Shown here: piece after piece, positions 25,335 to 34,314 of the stretch | Layout: each line of letters begins with the position of its first letter | How positions within the stretch are numbered: position 1 is the stretch's first letter | Assembly (NCBI GenBank): GCA_041441455.1 | Contig: JASDTB010000002.1 | Location: 1-39,049, forward strand | Length of the DNA: 39,049 nucleotides | From: JAFIHK01 sp041441455 | Lineage (GTDB): Bacteria; Bacteroidota; Bacteroidia; Bacteroidales; UBA932 | Direction: 5' to 3' | Made by a program: the position numbers and the translations under genes | Notes under the pieces: model-generated | The model's database searches: none | What the model saw: the letters and a program-made list of their open reading frames with translations, nothing else | What the model was told of the DNA's origin: nothing

Positions 25335-25784
25335 ATGAAAGTTGTAATTCAAAGAGTCCTAGAGGCTTCAGTTAGTATAGATGGCACAGTAAAGGGAGCT
25401 ATTTCTAACGGAATGTTGGTTTTGGCAGGAATTGATGAGAATGATTCTGAAAAAGAGCTTGAATATATTGTAAAAAAAACATTAAATTTGAGAATCTTCG
25501 ACGATGAAAATGGAGTCATGAACAAGTCGATTATAGACAGCGAGGGTTCAATCCTTCTTATCAGTCAATTCACACTTCTGGCTCAGACCCGAAAAGGGAA
25601 TAGGCCTTCGTACATTAGAGCGGCACGTCCCGAAAAAGCAATCCCTCTCTATACTAAAATGATCTCTATGATCGAAGAGGGCTTGGGTAAAAAAATTGAG
25701 ACAGGAGAGTTTGGAGCCGACATGAAAGTCTCACTGATCAATGATGGACCTGTAACAATAATAATAGATACAAACGAACAATAA
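25335..25784 (+). CDS. dtd: D-aminoacyl-tRNA deacylase
   Basis: This 149-residue enzyme removes D-amino acids (and glycine mischarged to tRNA-Ala) from tRNA. The two signature motifs are present: SQFTLLAQTRKGNRPSY at about 77-93 and the C-terminal NDGPVTIIIDT with its cis-Gly-Pro loop. Full length for the family. Cytoplasmic. Confidence 0.95.
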   Translation: MKVVIQRVLEASVSIDGTVKGAISNGMLVLAGIDENDSEKELEYIVKKTLNLRIFDDENGVMNKSIIDSEGSILLISQFTLLAQTRKGNRPSYIRAARPEKAIPLYTKMISMIEEGLGKKIETGEFGADMKVSLINDGPVTIIIDTNEQ

Positions 25785-25788
25785 AGAA

Positions 25789-26583
25789 ATGATCAATTTA
25801 GAAAAGTACAGAAATGAGAATGTATATCGTAAATGCTTCTCACTGATAGACCTTACTTCACTTAATCACACCGACACAGCTGCTAAAATTGAGTCAATGA
25901 CTCAGAAAGTGAATGAATTTTCAAAAAACTTTCCAGACATTCAAAATGTTGCAGCAATGTGCGTATATCCCAATTTTGCAGAGGTTGTTAAACAAAACTT
26001 AACTGACAATAAGATCAGTCTGGCTGTTGTTGCTGGAGTCTTCCCTAGTTCTCAAAGTTTTTTGGAAATCAAGGCTGCCGAAAGCAAAATCGCAGTAGAC
26101 AAAGGCGCCGATGAAGTCGATATCGTTCTTGCTCTATCTCATTTTCTGGCTGGCGATTACGACAAAGCAGCTGAAGAGATTCGTGTAATTAAAAAAGCTA
26201 TCGGCAAAGCTCATCTCAAGGTAATTCTTGAAAGTGGCTCATTGAATGCAGAACAGATCAAAGTTGCATCTGATTTAGCATTAGAGGCTGGTGCTGATTT
26301 TATTAAAACCTCTACTGGCAAAACTGAGCCAGCAGCAACTATCGAAGCTGCTGAAATTATGTGCCGTTCAATCAAAGAGTTCTACAATAAAACTGGAGAA
26401 AAGAGAGGATTTAAACCAGCTGGAGGAATTGTGACTACAGATGATGCTCTTGCATACTATGCTGTTGTTGATTCAATTCTTGGCGAAGAGTGGTTAAATC
26501 CGCATCTTTTCAGACTTGGCGCAAGCAGGTTGGCAAACAATTTGTTGTCAGAAATTCGTCAAACTAAGATTAATTACTATTAA
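25789..26583 (+). CDS. deoC: Deoxyribose-phosphate aldolase
   Basis: This 264-residue class I aldolase cleaves 2-deoxyribose 5-phosphate to glyceraldehyde 3-phosphate and acetaldehyde. Conserved sites are VCVYP-like AMCVYPNF, GADEVDIVLALS, VILESGSL and the Schiff-base Lys in FIKTSTGKT. KPAGGI follows near 205. It sits between dtd and a small outer-membrane protein, with no other nucleoside-salvage gene in view. Confidence 0.93.
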   Translation: MINLEKYRNENVYRKCFSLIDLTSLNHTDTAAKIESMTQKVNEFSKNFPDIQNVAAMCVYPNFAEVVKQNLTDNKISLAVVAGVFPSSQSFLEIKAAESKIAVDKGADEVDIVLALSHFLAGDYDKAAEEIRVIKKAIGKAHLKVILESGSLNAEQIKVASDLALEAGADFIKTSTGKTEPAATIEAAEIMCRSIKEFYNKTGEKRGFKPAGGIVTTDDALAYYAVVDSILGEEWLNPHLFRLGASRLANNLLSEIRQTKINYY

Positions 26584-26594
26584 TACAAAGAATT

Positions 26595-27050
26595 ATGAAA
26601 AAACTATTTCTCGTTGCTTTGGCTCTTATATTAAGCGTCAGTGCGTTTTCGCAGAACTACAAACAGGCAATAGGCCTGAGACTTGGTACTAGCATCGGAG
26701 CTAGTTATAAGCATTTTCTTAATTCAACTCAAGCAATTGAGGGAATATTAGATCTCGATATTTTCGAGAAAGATCAAATGAAAATAAAAGCAACAGGTAT
26801 ATATCAATTTCATTTTGATGTCAATGTAGATGGGCTAGCTCTTTATGCAGGTCCTGGTGCTTCTGTTGGCCTTTTCCTTGGCGACACAAATGGTGTTCAT
26901 GTTGCGATTGATGGTATGGCTGGAATCGAATATAAGTTCGACAACGTGCCACTTGCACTCTCTTTCGACTGGAATCCAAAAGTTCAAATAATTACAAATG
27001 CTGGGTTTAAACCTGCTAATTTCGGATTGACTCTGCGTTATACATTTTAA
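26595..27050 (+). CDS. Small outer-membrane beta-barrel protein
   Basis: This 151-residue protein has a clear signal peptide (KKLFLVALALILSVSAFSQ). It then has alternating hydrophobic strands and ends in an aromatic residue (LRYTF), the usual signal for outer-membrane insertion. The size suggests an eight-stranded barrel. It lacks a recognised functional motif. It is 11 bases after deoC and 21 before the dipeptidase gene. Confidence 0.8.
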   Translation: MKKLFLVALALILSVSAFSQNYKQAIGLRLGTSIGASYKHFLNSTQAIEGILDLDIFEKDQMKIKATGIYQFHFDVNVDGLALYAGPGASVGLFLGDTNGVHVAIDGMAGIEYKFDNVPLALSFDWNPKVQIITNAGFKPANFGLTLRYTF

Positions 27051-27071
27051 ACTTCTAAAACTTCATAATAA

Positions 27072-28433
27072 ATGATTAAAGAATACATTCAAGATAATCG
27101 CCAGAGATTTCTGGACGAGTTGTTCGAACTTCTGCGTATCCCTTCGGTAAGTGCAGTTGCATCCCACAAACCCGATATGGAGAAATGTGCCGAAAAATAC
27201 AAGGAGTTCTTACTAGCAGCTGGTATGGATAGAGCAGAAATCTACCCTACTACAGGTCATCCAGTAGTTTTTGCCGAAAAAATTATAGACAAGAATAAAC
27301 CTACAATTTTGATCTATGGTCACTATGATGTTCAACCGGCTGAGCCTTTGAACTTATGGACTACTCCACCTTTTGAGCCACAAATAAGAGATGGTGCTAT
27401 CTATGCAAGAGGTGCAAATGACGACAAAGGTCAATCATTTATGCATGTAAAAGCTGTTGAGTTTTTAATTAAAAACAATATGCTTCCTTGCAACGTAAAG
27501 TTTATCATGGATGGAGAAGAGGAGATTGGCTCTCCTAGCCTTCCTGCTTGGGCTGTTGAGAATAAAGAGCTACTTGCTTGTGACGAGATTCTTGTTTCCG
27601 ACACAACTATGATTGGCGAAGATGTTCCTTCTATTAACTGCGGTATGCGTGGTTTAGCCTATGTAGAGGTAGAGGTTACTGGTCCTAATAAAGACCTTCA
27701 CTCTGGCCACTATGGAGGAGCCATTGTCAATCCAATTAACGCTTTGTGTTCGATGATCGATAAGCTAATCGACGAGAAGGGACGAATCACAGTTGATGGG
27801 TTCTATAACGATGTTGTTGAGCTAAGTAAAGAAGAGAGAGAGATGCTTTCAAGAGCACCTTTCGACATTGAAGAGTATAAAAAATTCTTAGACATTGATG
27901 CTGTGAAAGGCGAAGAGGGTTACTCAACTATGGAGAGAACCGGAATCAGACCATGTCTGGATGTTAACGGAATTTGGGGTGGATATACTGGAGAAGGTGC
28001 TAAGACAGTTCTCCCTTCGAAAGCGTTTGCCAAAATTTCTATGAGACTTGTTCCAAATCAAGACAATAAGAAGATTGCAGAACTATTTGAAAAACATTTT
28101 ATGAAACTTGCTCCTAAGGGTGTAAAGGTTAAAGTTACTCCTCATCACGGAGGTCAAGGTTTCCTTTGCCCTATCTCTTCGAATGTTTATAAATCTGCAT
28201 CAAGGGCTATTCACGAAGTTTATGGTATTGAGCCTGTTCCAAATAGAGGTGGTGGCAGTATTCCAGTATTAGCCGATCTTCAGACAATTCTTGGAGCAAA
28301 CCCACTTTTGATGGGATTCGGATTAGAGCGTGACGTGATTCACTCTCCGAATGAATCTTATCTACTTAGCCAATTCTTCCGTGGAATTGAATCAATCGCA
28401 CTATTTTATAAATACTATGGTGAAAAGATCTAA
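27072..28433 (+). CDS. M20-family metallo-dipeptidase
   Basis: This 453-residue peptidase has the metal ligands in YGHYDVQP (His) and ANDDKGQ (bridging Asp), the catalytic Glu pair in DGEEEIGS, and a late His in RDVIHSPNE. A dimerisation domain lies between about 195 and 340. There is no signal peptide, so it should act on dipeptides in the cytoplasm. It is the last gene of its unit, followed by a strong terminator. Confidence 0.92.
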   Translation: MIKEYIQDNRQRFLDELFELLRIPSVSAVASHKPDMEKCAEKYKEFLLAAGMDRAEIYPTTGHPVVFAEKIIDKNKPTILIYGHYDVQPAEPLNLWTTPPFEPQIRDGAIYARGANDDKGQSFMHVKAVEFLIKNNMLPCNVKFIMDGEEEIGSPSLPAWAVENKELLACDEILVSDTTMIGEDVPSINCGMRGLAYVEVEVTGPNKDLHSGHYGGAIVNPINALCSMIDKLIDEKGRITVDGFYNDVVELSKEEREMLSRAPFDIEEYKKFLDIDAVKGEEGYSTMERTGIRPCLDVNGIWGGYTGEGAKTVLPSKAFAKISMRLVPNQDNKKIAELFEKHFMKLAPKGVKVKVTPHHGGQGFLCPISSNVYKSASRAIHEVYGIEPVPNRGGGSIPVLADLQTILGANPLLMGFGLERDVIHSPNESYLLSQFFRGIESIALFYKYYGEKI

Positions 28434-28455
28434 GTAACTAACTATATACTTGAGC

Positions 28456-28489
28456 AAAAAGCCGATTCGTCAAAGGATCGGCTTTTTTT
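28456..28489 (+). terminator. Intrinsic terminator after the dipeptidase
   Basis: A perfect 11-bp stem, aaaaagccgat (28456-28466) with atcggcttttt (28477-28487), has a 10-nt loop and a run of seven T. Confidence 0.92.
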
Positions 28490-28542
28490 GCGAATTAACA
28501 AATTGGTTGCTTAATAGAATTGTGTAGCTAAACAATAATTAA

Positions 28543-28550
28543 TATATTTG
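28543..28550 (+). promoter_or_regulatory. Promoter of the histidine kinase
   Basis: TATATTTG matches TAnnTTTG. A TTG at 28520-28522 gives a 20-bp spacing close to the -33/-7 arrangement. The ATG follows 20 bases later. Confidence 0.7.
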
Positions 28551-28570
28551 AATAAAATCGGCAGAAAAGT

Positions 28571-31500
28571 ATGGAACAAAATAGTCAACATTATAGTTAC
28601 AATAATGCCCCATTTTCTTATATCAATTTTTCTACACATCAAAAGGCTGACCTTAAAAACCCAAATAACTATATTTTAAATCATTACAATATTGCATTTG
28701 AAAATTTTCGCATTTTTAATGGCTATACAAATATTCAAGAGGCGTTTATTTCGTTACCGCTTTATAAAATTGTTGAAAAGCTAAATGATCCACAATATTC
28801 TAAAGATTCTTACAAATCCATTTTTCACAGTAATTGTTCAGGTGATCCCTCTAAGACAAATCCTAATTATAATATTCATTATTGGTTAGAGAGTGATGGT
28901 AGTTACTCTATGACTTTATTCGCAATACACAAGAAAATAGGATACGACAATCCTCCTTTCCATAAAATGATCGCTAACTTACCTTTTTCTGTTCTGATTG
29001 TTGATGAAGAGGGATATAGAATTACGTCAAATTCTATGCAAGAGAGGTTATTCGGAACAATCCCTCCCTCTTGGTACACTATTTTCAAAGATCCAGTTTT
29101 TGATAATAGCGAAATGAAATCTTTGCTGCAAAAGGCAAAAGATGGAGAAGTAGTCACATTCCCAGATTTTCATTACGATCCCTCTAACAATTCCCCAGAA
29201 ACGATTCCCTCAAAGAAACTTTGGCTTAGTATGATAATCTTCACTGTATTTGTTGAAGAGCTAAATTCTAAGTTCTATGTCTTAATTCACGAAGATGTTT
29301 CTATCAGGAAAAAAGCCGAACTCGAGACCGAGTTGAGCAGACAGACATATTTTGAAATTTACAATTCGGTTTCAGAAGGAATATATATTCAAGACAGAGA
29401 TGGCAAATTCCTTGATGTAAACGACGAAGGTTGTAAAATGAATGGCTATACAAAGGAGGAACTAATGGGCAAGACACCACAATTTCTATCTGCTCCCGAT
29501 AAAAACGATCTTCAACATATAAACCAATTGATAAATAAGATCTTCGATAACGGAGGAGTTGATAGTTTTGAATTTTGGGCTGTTAGAAAAAATGGTGAAA
29601 TATTTCCTAAAAATGTAACTCTTAAAAAAGGAAGCTACTTTGGGAAAGAGGTAATTATTGCTACCGCCGTAAATATCAGTGAGCAAAAAAGAGATAAAGA
29701 GAGCATAGAGCAACAAAAGATACGTCTAGATAATATTCTTAACGGAACTAATGCTGGAACATGGGAATGGGATATTACAAATAACCAATTAATTGTAAAC
29801 GAAAGATGGGCAGAAATGATTGGTTATACAAAAGCGGAACTCGGACACATTTCTTACAACGAATTTGTACAACTGCTCCATCCAGATGATTATAAAGAAA
29901 TTTACGAAAATTTAAAAAGACACTTTGAAGGAGAAACAGAATTCTTCTCTGCAGAATCAAGATTTAAACACAAAAATGGAAGTTGGGTTTACTTTATGGA
30001 TAGGGCACGAGTATATGAACGGGACTCTACTGGTAAACCATTAAAGATGTCTGGAACCCGACAAGATATCTCTGCACGCAAACATGCAGAAATTGAGCTC
30101 AATAAGTCATTAGAGAAGAATAGCGCGATTCTTAATGCAATACCAGATCTGATGTTTATTTTTGACAAAGATGGAAACATAATTGACTATAAATGCGACA
30201 ATAATGAGAGTCTTTACGTTACTCCAAATCTGTTTTTAAAGAAATCTATTCATGATGTTTTACCTGCTGATATTTCGCAACTGACATTAGAAAAAATAGC
30301 ATTAGCAGAAAACACCCGAAAACCAGTTGAGTATTCCTATAAATTAAACATATCTGGAAAAGAGGAGGTATTTGAATCCAGATTAGTAAAATGTGGAAAT
30401 AACGAATATTTATCTATTGTTAGAAATATATCCGATCAGGTAAAAACAAAAAATGAGTTAATTGAGAGTCAATCCAGATTACTTACTCTTATCAACAGCA
30501 CTCCAGACATTATTTGCTTCAAAGATGGAAAAGGGAGATGGATGATTGCCAATGATGCCGATCTTGAGCTATTCTGTCTAAAACATGTTGATTTTAGAGG
30601 TAAAACCGATCTTGAGTTAGCCGAATTTACCGACCCTATTTATAAAAATGCATTCATCACATGCGTAGAAAATGACGAAAAGGCATGGAATGCAAAAAGA
30701 GTTGTAATTTCGGAAGAGACAATTCCTACAAAAAATGGAGTCCAGTTAGTTTATGAAACGATAAAAGTTCCTATTTTCGACGAAAATGGTGACCGTAAGG
30801 GACTTGTAATCTTAGGAAGAAATATTACGGAGAGAAAGAAGAGCGAGGAGAAAATTATTGAAAGTCAGAAAAAGCTTAAATCTTTACAAGACCTGTTTAG
30901 AAATGTGGCAGATAATATGCCAGATATGTTATGGGCTAAGGACTTAAAAGGAAAATACCTCTTTGCAAACAAAGCACTCTGCGAAAACCTTTTCCAAATT
31001 AGAGATACATCAACTCCAATTGGAAAGACATACAAAGAGTGTACTCAAAAGATAAAAGAGCAACCAGAATATATTAACGATAACAACTGGTTTACAGTAG
31101 GTATAAAACATACCAACTACGATAATATAGTATTGGATACTGGACTTAGCACGAGATACGAAGAGAATGGCTATATCAAAGGAATATTTAAATGTCTTGA
31201 TATTATTAAAAGTCCTCTTTTAAATGCAAATAATGAAATTATAGGAGTTGTAGGTGCTGCCAGAGATATCACAGAAAAGAAACGCGATGAGAGAGAGATT
31301 AAACTCTTAGGGAAGTCTATTGAACAATCACCAGTCAGCATACTCATTACCGACGAAAACGGAGTTATTCAATACGTCAACCCAAAATTATGTTCAGTCT
31401 CTGGATTTACAGCATCAGAACTTATTGGCAAGCGTATTTACGAGATTCAACGCGACATAAAAAGAGAAATTGATTTTGAATATATGCTAGATTCTATTAA

Positions 31501-32377
31501 ATCTGGAAAAGAGTGGCACGGAGAGGTAAAAAACTTTAAAAAAGATGGTGAAGAGTATTGGGAAAATATAAGTGTTTCACCAATTTTCGACGATTCCGGT
31601 AAAATCATAAATTATATCTCTATTAAAGAAGACATAACTCAAAAGAAGAGGAATTTCGAGGAACTTACAAAAGCAAAGGAGAAGGCAGAAGAGAGTGATA
31701 GGCTAAAATCAGCATTTCTGGCAAATATGAGCCACGAGATTAGAACTCCTTTAAATGGAATACTTGGCTTCTCAAATTATATCAATAGTGGTGGGTTAAA
31801 CAGCGACGAGATTGTAGAATACTCAGGAATCATCTCTCAGTGCGGAGAAAAGCTCCTTTCAATGATTAACAACATCATCGAAATTAGTAGAATTGATACA
31901 AACAAGATTGATACTAATCTAAAACAGGTCAACCCTACAAAATTGATTAATGAGTGCGCAAACCAGTTTTTCTTTAATATTAAAGATGCAGGAATAGAAC
32001 TTATTACTCAAATTCCAGACGAACAGCAAGAGATTACTCTGATGACTGACTCATTAAGACTCAATCAGATAATTACAAACCTAATCAATAATGCTATAAA
32101 ATTCACAAAAGTTGGATACATTAAAGTTGGATACAAAACTGATTCTAATAATGTTATCTTTTATGTTGAGGATACTGGAATAGGTATAGACAAAGATAAT
32201 ATCGACAAAATCTTCAATCGATTCTATCAAGTTGACAACTCTTTTGCAAGAGGTTACGATGGTGTTGGGCTTGGACTTTCTCTATGTAAGGGTTTTGCTG
32301 AGCTTCTTGGAGGAAAAATATGGGTAGACTCTCAGATTGGAAAAGGCTCTACTTTCTATGTTCAGATTCCGAGATAA
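28571..32377 (+). CDS. Soluble multi-PAS sensor histidine kinase
   Basis: This 1268-residue sensor has no signal peptide or membrane segment, so it is predicted cytoplasmic. At least seven PAS-like modules begin near residues 133, 260, 387, 519, 637, 775 and 916. The third (GTWEWDI, then LLHPDDY) is PAS_3-like. The first 125 residues may be an eighth, divergent PAS. The transmitter follows: HisKA with FLANMSHEIRTPLNG (His1055), then HATPase_c with NLINNAIKF (N box, near 1170), DTGIGI (near 1200) and GVGLGLSL (near 1232). There is no receiver domain and no response regulator gene beside it. Its ligands are unknown. It has its own promoter and converges on clpX. Confidence 0.93.
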   Translation: MEQNSQHYSYNNAPFSYINFSTHQKADLKNPNNYILNHYNIAFENFRIFNGYTNIQEAFISLPLYKIVEKLNDPQYSKDSYKSIFHSNCSGDPSKTNPNYNIHYWLESDGSYSMTLFAIHKKIGYDNPPFHKMIANLPFSVLIVDEEGYRITSNSMQERLFGTIPPSWYTIFKDPVFDNSEMKSLLQKAKDGEVVTFPDFHYDPSNNSPETIPSKKLWLSMIIFTVFVEELNSKFYVLIHEDVSIRKKAELETELSRQTYFEIYNSVSEGIYIQDRDGKFLDVNDEGCKMNGYTKEELMGKTPQFLSAPDKNDLQHINQLINKIFDNGGVDSFEFWAVRKNGEIFPKNVTLKKGSYFGKEVIIATAVNISEQKRDKESIEQQKIRLDNILNGTNAGTWEWDITNNQLIVNERWAEMIGYTKAELGHISYNEFVQLLHPDDYKEIYENLKRHFEGETEFFSAESRFKHKNGSWVYFMDRARVYERDSTGKPLKMSGTRQDISARKHAEIELNKSLEKNSAILNAIPDLMFIFDKDGNIIDYKCDNNESLYVTPNLFLKKSIHDVLPADISQLTLEKIALAENTRKPVEYSYKLNISGKEEVFESRLVKCGNNEYLSIVRNISDQVKTKNELIESQSRLLTLINSTPDIICFKDGKGRWMIANDADLELFCLKHVDFRGKTDLELAEFTDPIYKNAFITCVENDEKAWNAKRVVISEETIPTKNGVQLVYETIKVPIFDENGDRKGLVILGRNITERKKSEEKIIESQKKLKSLQDLFRNVADNMPDMLWAKDLKGKYLFANKALCENLFQIRDTSTPIGKTYKECTQKIKEQPEYINDNNWFTVGIKHTNYDNIVLDTGLSTRYEENGYIKGIFKCLDIIKSPLLNANNEIIGVVGAARDITEKKRDEREIKLLGKSIEQSPVSILITDENGVIQYVNPKLCSVSGFTASELIGKRIYEIQRDIKREIDFEYMLDSIKSGKEWHGEVKNFKKDGEEYWENISVSPIFDDSGKIINYISIKEDITQKKRNFEELTKAKEKAEESDRLKSAFLANMSHEIRTPLNGILGFSNYINSGGLNSDEIVEYSGIISQCGEKLLSMINNIIEISRIDTNKIDTNLKQVNPTKLINECANQFFFNIKDAGIELITQIPDEQQEITLMTDSLRLNQIITNLINNAIKFTKVGYIKVGYKTDSNNVIFYVEDTGIGIDKDNIDKIFNRFYQVDNSFARGYDGVGLGLSLCKGFAELLGGKIWVDSQIGKGSTFYVQIPR

Positions 32378-32411
32378 AAAAAAGTTCGCTACTGATGAGC
32401 CAGTAGCGAAC
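32376..32411 (-). terminator. Terminator containing the clpX stop codon
   Basis: An 11-bp perfect stem, gttcgctactg (32384-32394) with cagtagcgaac (32401-32411), has a 6-nt loop and is followed on the minus strand by eight T (32383-32376). The clpX TAG (32391-32389) lies in the 3' arm. The histidine-kinase stop is at 32375-32377, so the same hairpin probably also ends that transcript from the other side. Confidence 0.88.
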
Positions 32412-33624
32412 CTGTAAATTTTTCGACCTTTTTCTTTGCATAGTCGAGCTTTATTGTGTAGCTCTTCTTGGCTTCAGATGGCAAATCGTACATTGCGTCT
32501 AGCATAATTGCTTCACAAATTGATCTCAATCCTCTGGCTCCTAAATGGAATTCGATAGCTGTCTCAACAATGTAGTCTAATACATCGTCTTCGATTTTCA
32601 ACTTTATACCATCCATCTCAAAAAGCTTGACATACTGCTTAACCAATGCATTTTTAGGTTTAGTCAGAATATCTTTTAATGCCTCTCTATCTAGTGGTTT
32701 AAGGTGTGTTAAAACAGGAAGCCTTCCTATGATTTCAGGGATCAAACCATATGATTTTAAATCTTGAGGAGCAATGTATTTCAACAAATCATCTTTATCT
32801 ATATGCTCTGTTTTTTTCGCTGCGCCATATCCAACTATTTGAGTATTTAATCGTTGTGATATTTTTCTCTCAATCCCTTCAAAAGCACCTCCACAAATAA
32901 AAAGTATATCTTTAGTATCTACAGCGATCATTCTCTGTTCTGGATGTTTTCTGCCCCCTTGAGGTGGAACATTTACAATGCTTCCCTCCAAGAGTTTAAG
33001 CATCGCCTGTTGCACTCCCTCTCCCGAAACATCACGCGTAATTGAAGGATTATCAGATTTTCTGGCAATCTTATCAATTTCGTCGATAAAAACAATTCCT
33101 CTTTGAGCTTGTTCTACATCATAATCGGCCTCTTGAAGAAGACGTGTCAAGATACTCTCAACATCCTCTCCAACATATCCAGCCTCTGTCAAAACAGTTG
33201 CATCGACTATTGCGAAAGGAACATTCAGCATTTTTGCAATTGTCCTGGCAAGTAGTGTCTTCCCAGTACCAGTTCTTCCTACAAGCAAAATGTTAGACTT
33301 TTCCAAGTCTAAATCATCTGCCTTTTTGGTGTTGATTCTCTTGTAGTGGTTATAAACAGCGACAGATAGAAACTTTTTAGCCTCCTCCTGCCCTATTACA
33401 TATTGATCAAGAAAAGCAGTAATCTCCTTTGGTTTTAGCAAAGGAGATTTATCACTGTTTTTTCTATTTTTTCCGTTTTTCTCTTTTAATGCCTCTTTTG
33501 CGTAGTCGATAGCCTGTTGAGCACATTCATTACAGATTGATGCAATATCACCTGCAATCAGAACTTCAACTTCGGCCTTTCCTCTTCCGCAAAAAGAACA
33601 ATATTCGTTATATCTAGAAGGCAT
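32389..33624 (-). CDS. clpX: ATP-dependent protease unfoldase subunit ClpX
   Basis: This 411-residue AAA+ unfoldase feeds substrates to ClpP. The N-terminal zinc-binding domain has CSFC and CNEC (about 9-12 and 34-37). Walker A is GRTGTGKT (near 117-124), Walker B is GIVFIDEID, and the substrate pore and ClpP-contact regions follow; IGRLPV supplies the family IGRxPV motif. It is 2 bases from clpP, and its stop lies in the terminator hairpin. Full length. Confidence 0.97.
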   Translation of the reverse strand: MPSRYNEYCSFCGRGKAEVEVLIAGDIASICNECAQQAIDYAKEALKEKNGKNRKNSDKSPLLKPKEITAFLDQYVIGQEEAKKFLSVAVYNHYKRINTKKADDLDLEKSNILLVGRTGTGKTLLARTIAKMLNVPFAIVDATVLTEAGYVGEDVESILTRLLQEADYDVEQAQRGIVFIDEIDKIARKSDNPSITRDVSGEGVQQAMLKLLEGSIVNVPPQGGRKHPEQRMIAVDTKDILFICGGAFEGIERKISQRLNTQIVGYGAAKKTEHIDKDDLLKYIAPQDLKSYGLIPEIIGRLPVLTHLKPLDREALKDILTKPKNALVKQYVKLFEMDGIKLKIEDDVLDYIVETAIEFHLGARGLRSICEAIMLDAMYDLPSEAKKSYTIKLDYAKKKVEKFTGSLLAHQ

Positions 33625-33626
33625 CT

Positions 33627-34301
33627 CTATTTTTTGTTACTCTTGATTAAAATTTCGTCTATCATACCGTAGGCCTTTGCCTCCAAAGATGTCATCCAAT
33701 AGTCTCTATCAGCATCTTTTTCGATAATCTCAACCGGTTTTCCGGAATGAAGAGATATAATCTCGTACAACTCTTTTTTCAATTTCACAATCTCTCTAGC
33801 TGTAATCTCTATGTCGGTTGCTTGACCTTCTGCACCACCCATTGGTTGGTGAATCATCACACGTGAGTGAGGAAGTGCTGATCGTTTTCCTTGAGCACCC
33901 GCTGTCAAAAGGATTGCTGCCATTGAAGCTGCCATGCCTGTGCAAATCGTTGCCACATCGCTAGATACTAGCTGCATTGTGTCGTAGATTCCCAATCCTG
34001 CATAAACAGAACCTCCTGGAGAGTTGATATATAACTGAATATCAGACTTCGATTCTGTAGAATCAAGATACAATAGCTGAGCCTGAATAATATTTGCCAC
34101 ATCGTCGTTAATTGGAACGCCCAAGAAGATGATTCTATCCATCATCAATCGAGAGAACACATCCATTGCTGCAACATTTAGTTGCCTCTCTTCAATGATT
34201 GTTGGATTGATGTATGCACTATGCACAGAGCTGAATCTGTGAAGACTCAAACTGCTTATGCCTTTGTGTAACCTTGCATATTTTTCAAATTCAGTACTCA
34301 T
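33627..34301 (-). CDS. clpP: ATP-dependent Clp protease proteolytic subunit
   Basis: This 224-residue serine protease forms the proteolytic chamber used with ClpX. Catalytic Ser is in GMAASMAAIL, His in RVMIHQPMGG, and Asp in the DADRDYWMTSLEAKAYG segment. The N-terminal 30 residues before INPTIIEER are probably a removable propeptide. It is 13 bases after tig and 2 before clpX. Confidence 0.97.
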   Translation of the reverse strand: MSTEFEKYARLHKGISSLSLHRFSSVHSAYINPTIIEERQLNVAAMDVFSRLMMDRIIFLGVPINDDVANIIQAQLLYLDSTESKSDIQLYINSPGGSVYAGLGIYDTMQLVSSDVATICTGMAASMAAILLTAGAQGKRSALPHSRVMIHQPMGGAEGQATDIEITAREIVKLKKELYEIISLHSGKPVEIIEKDADRDYWMTSLEAKAYGMIDEILIKSNKK

Positions 34302-34314
34302 ATTATTTTACAAA

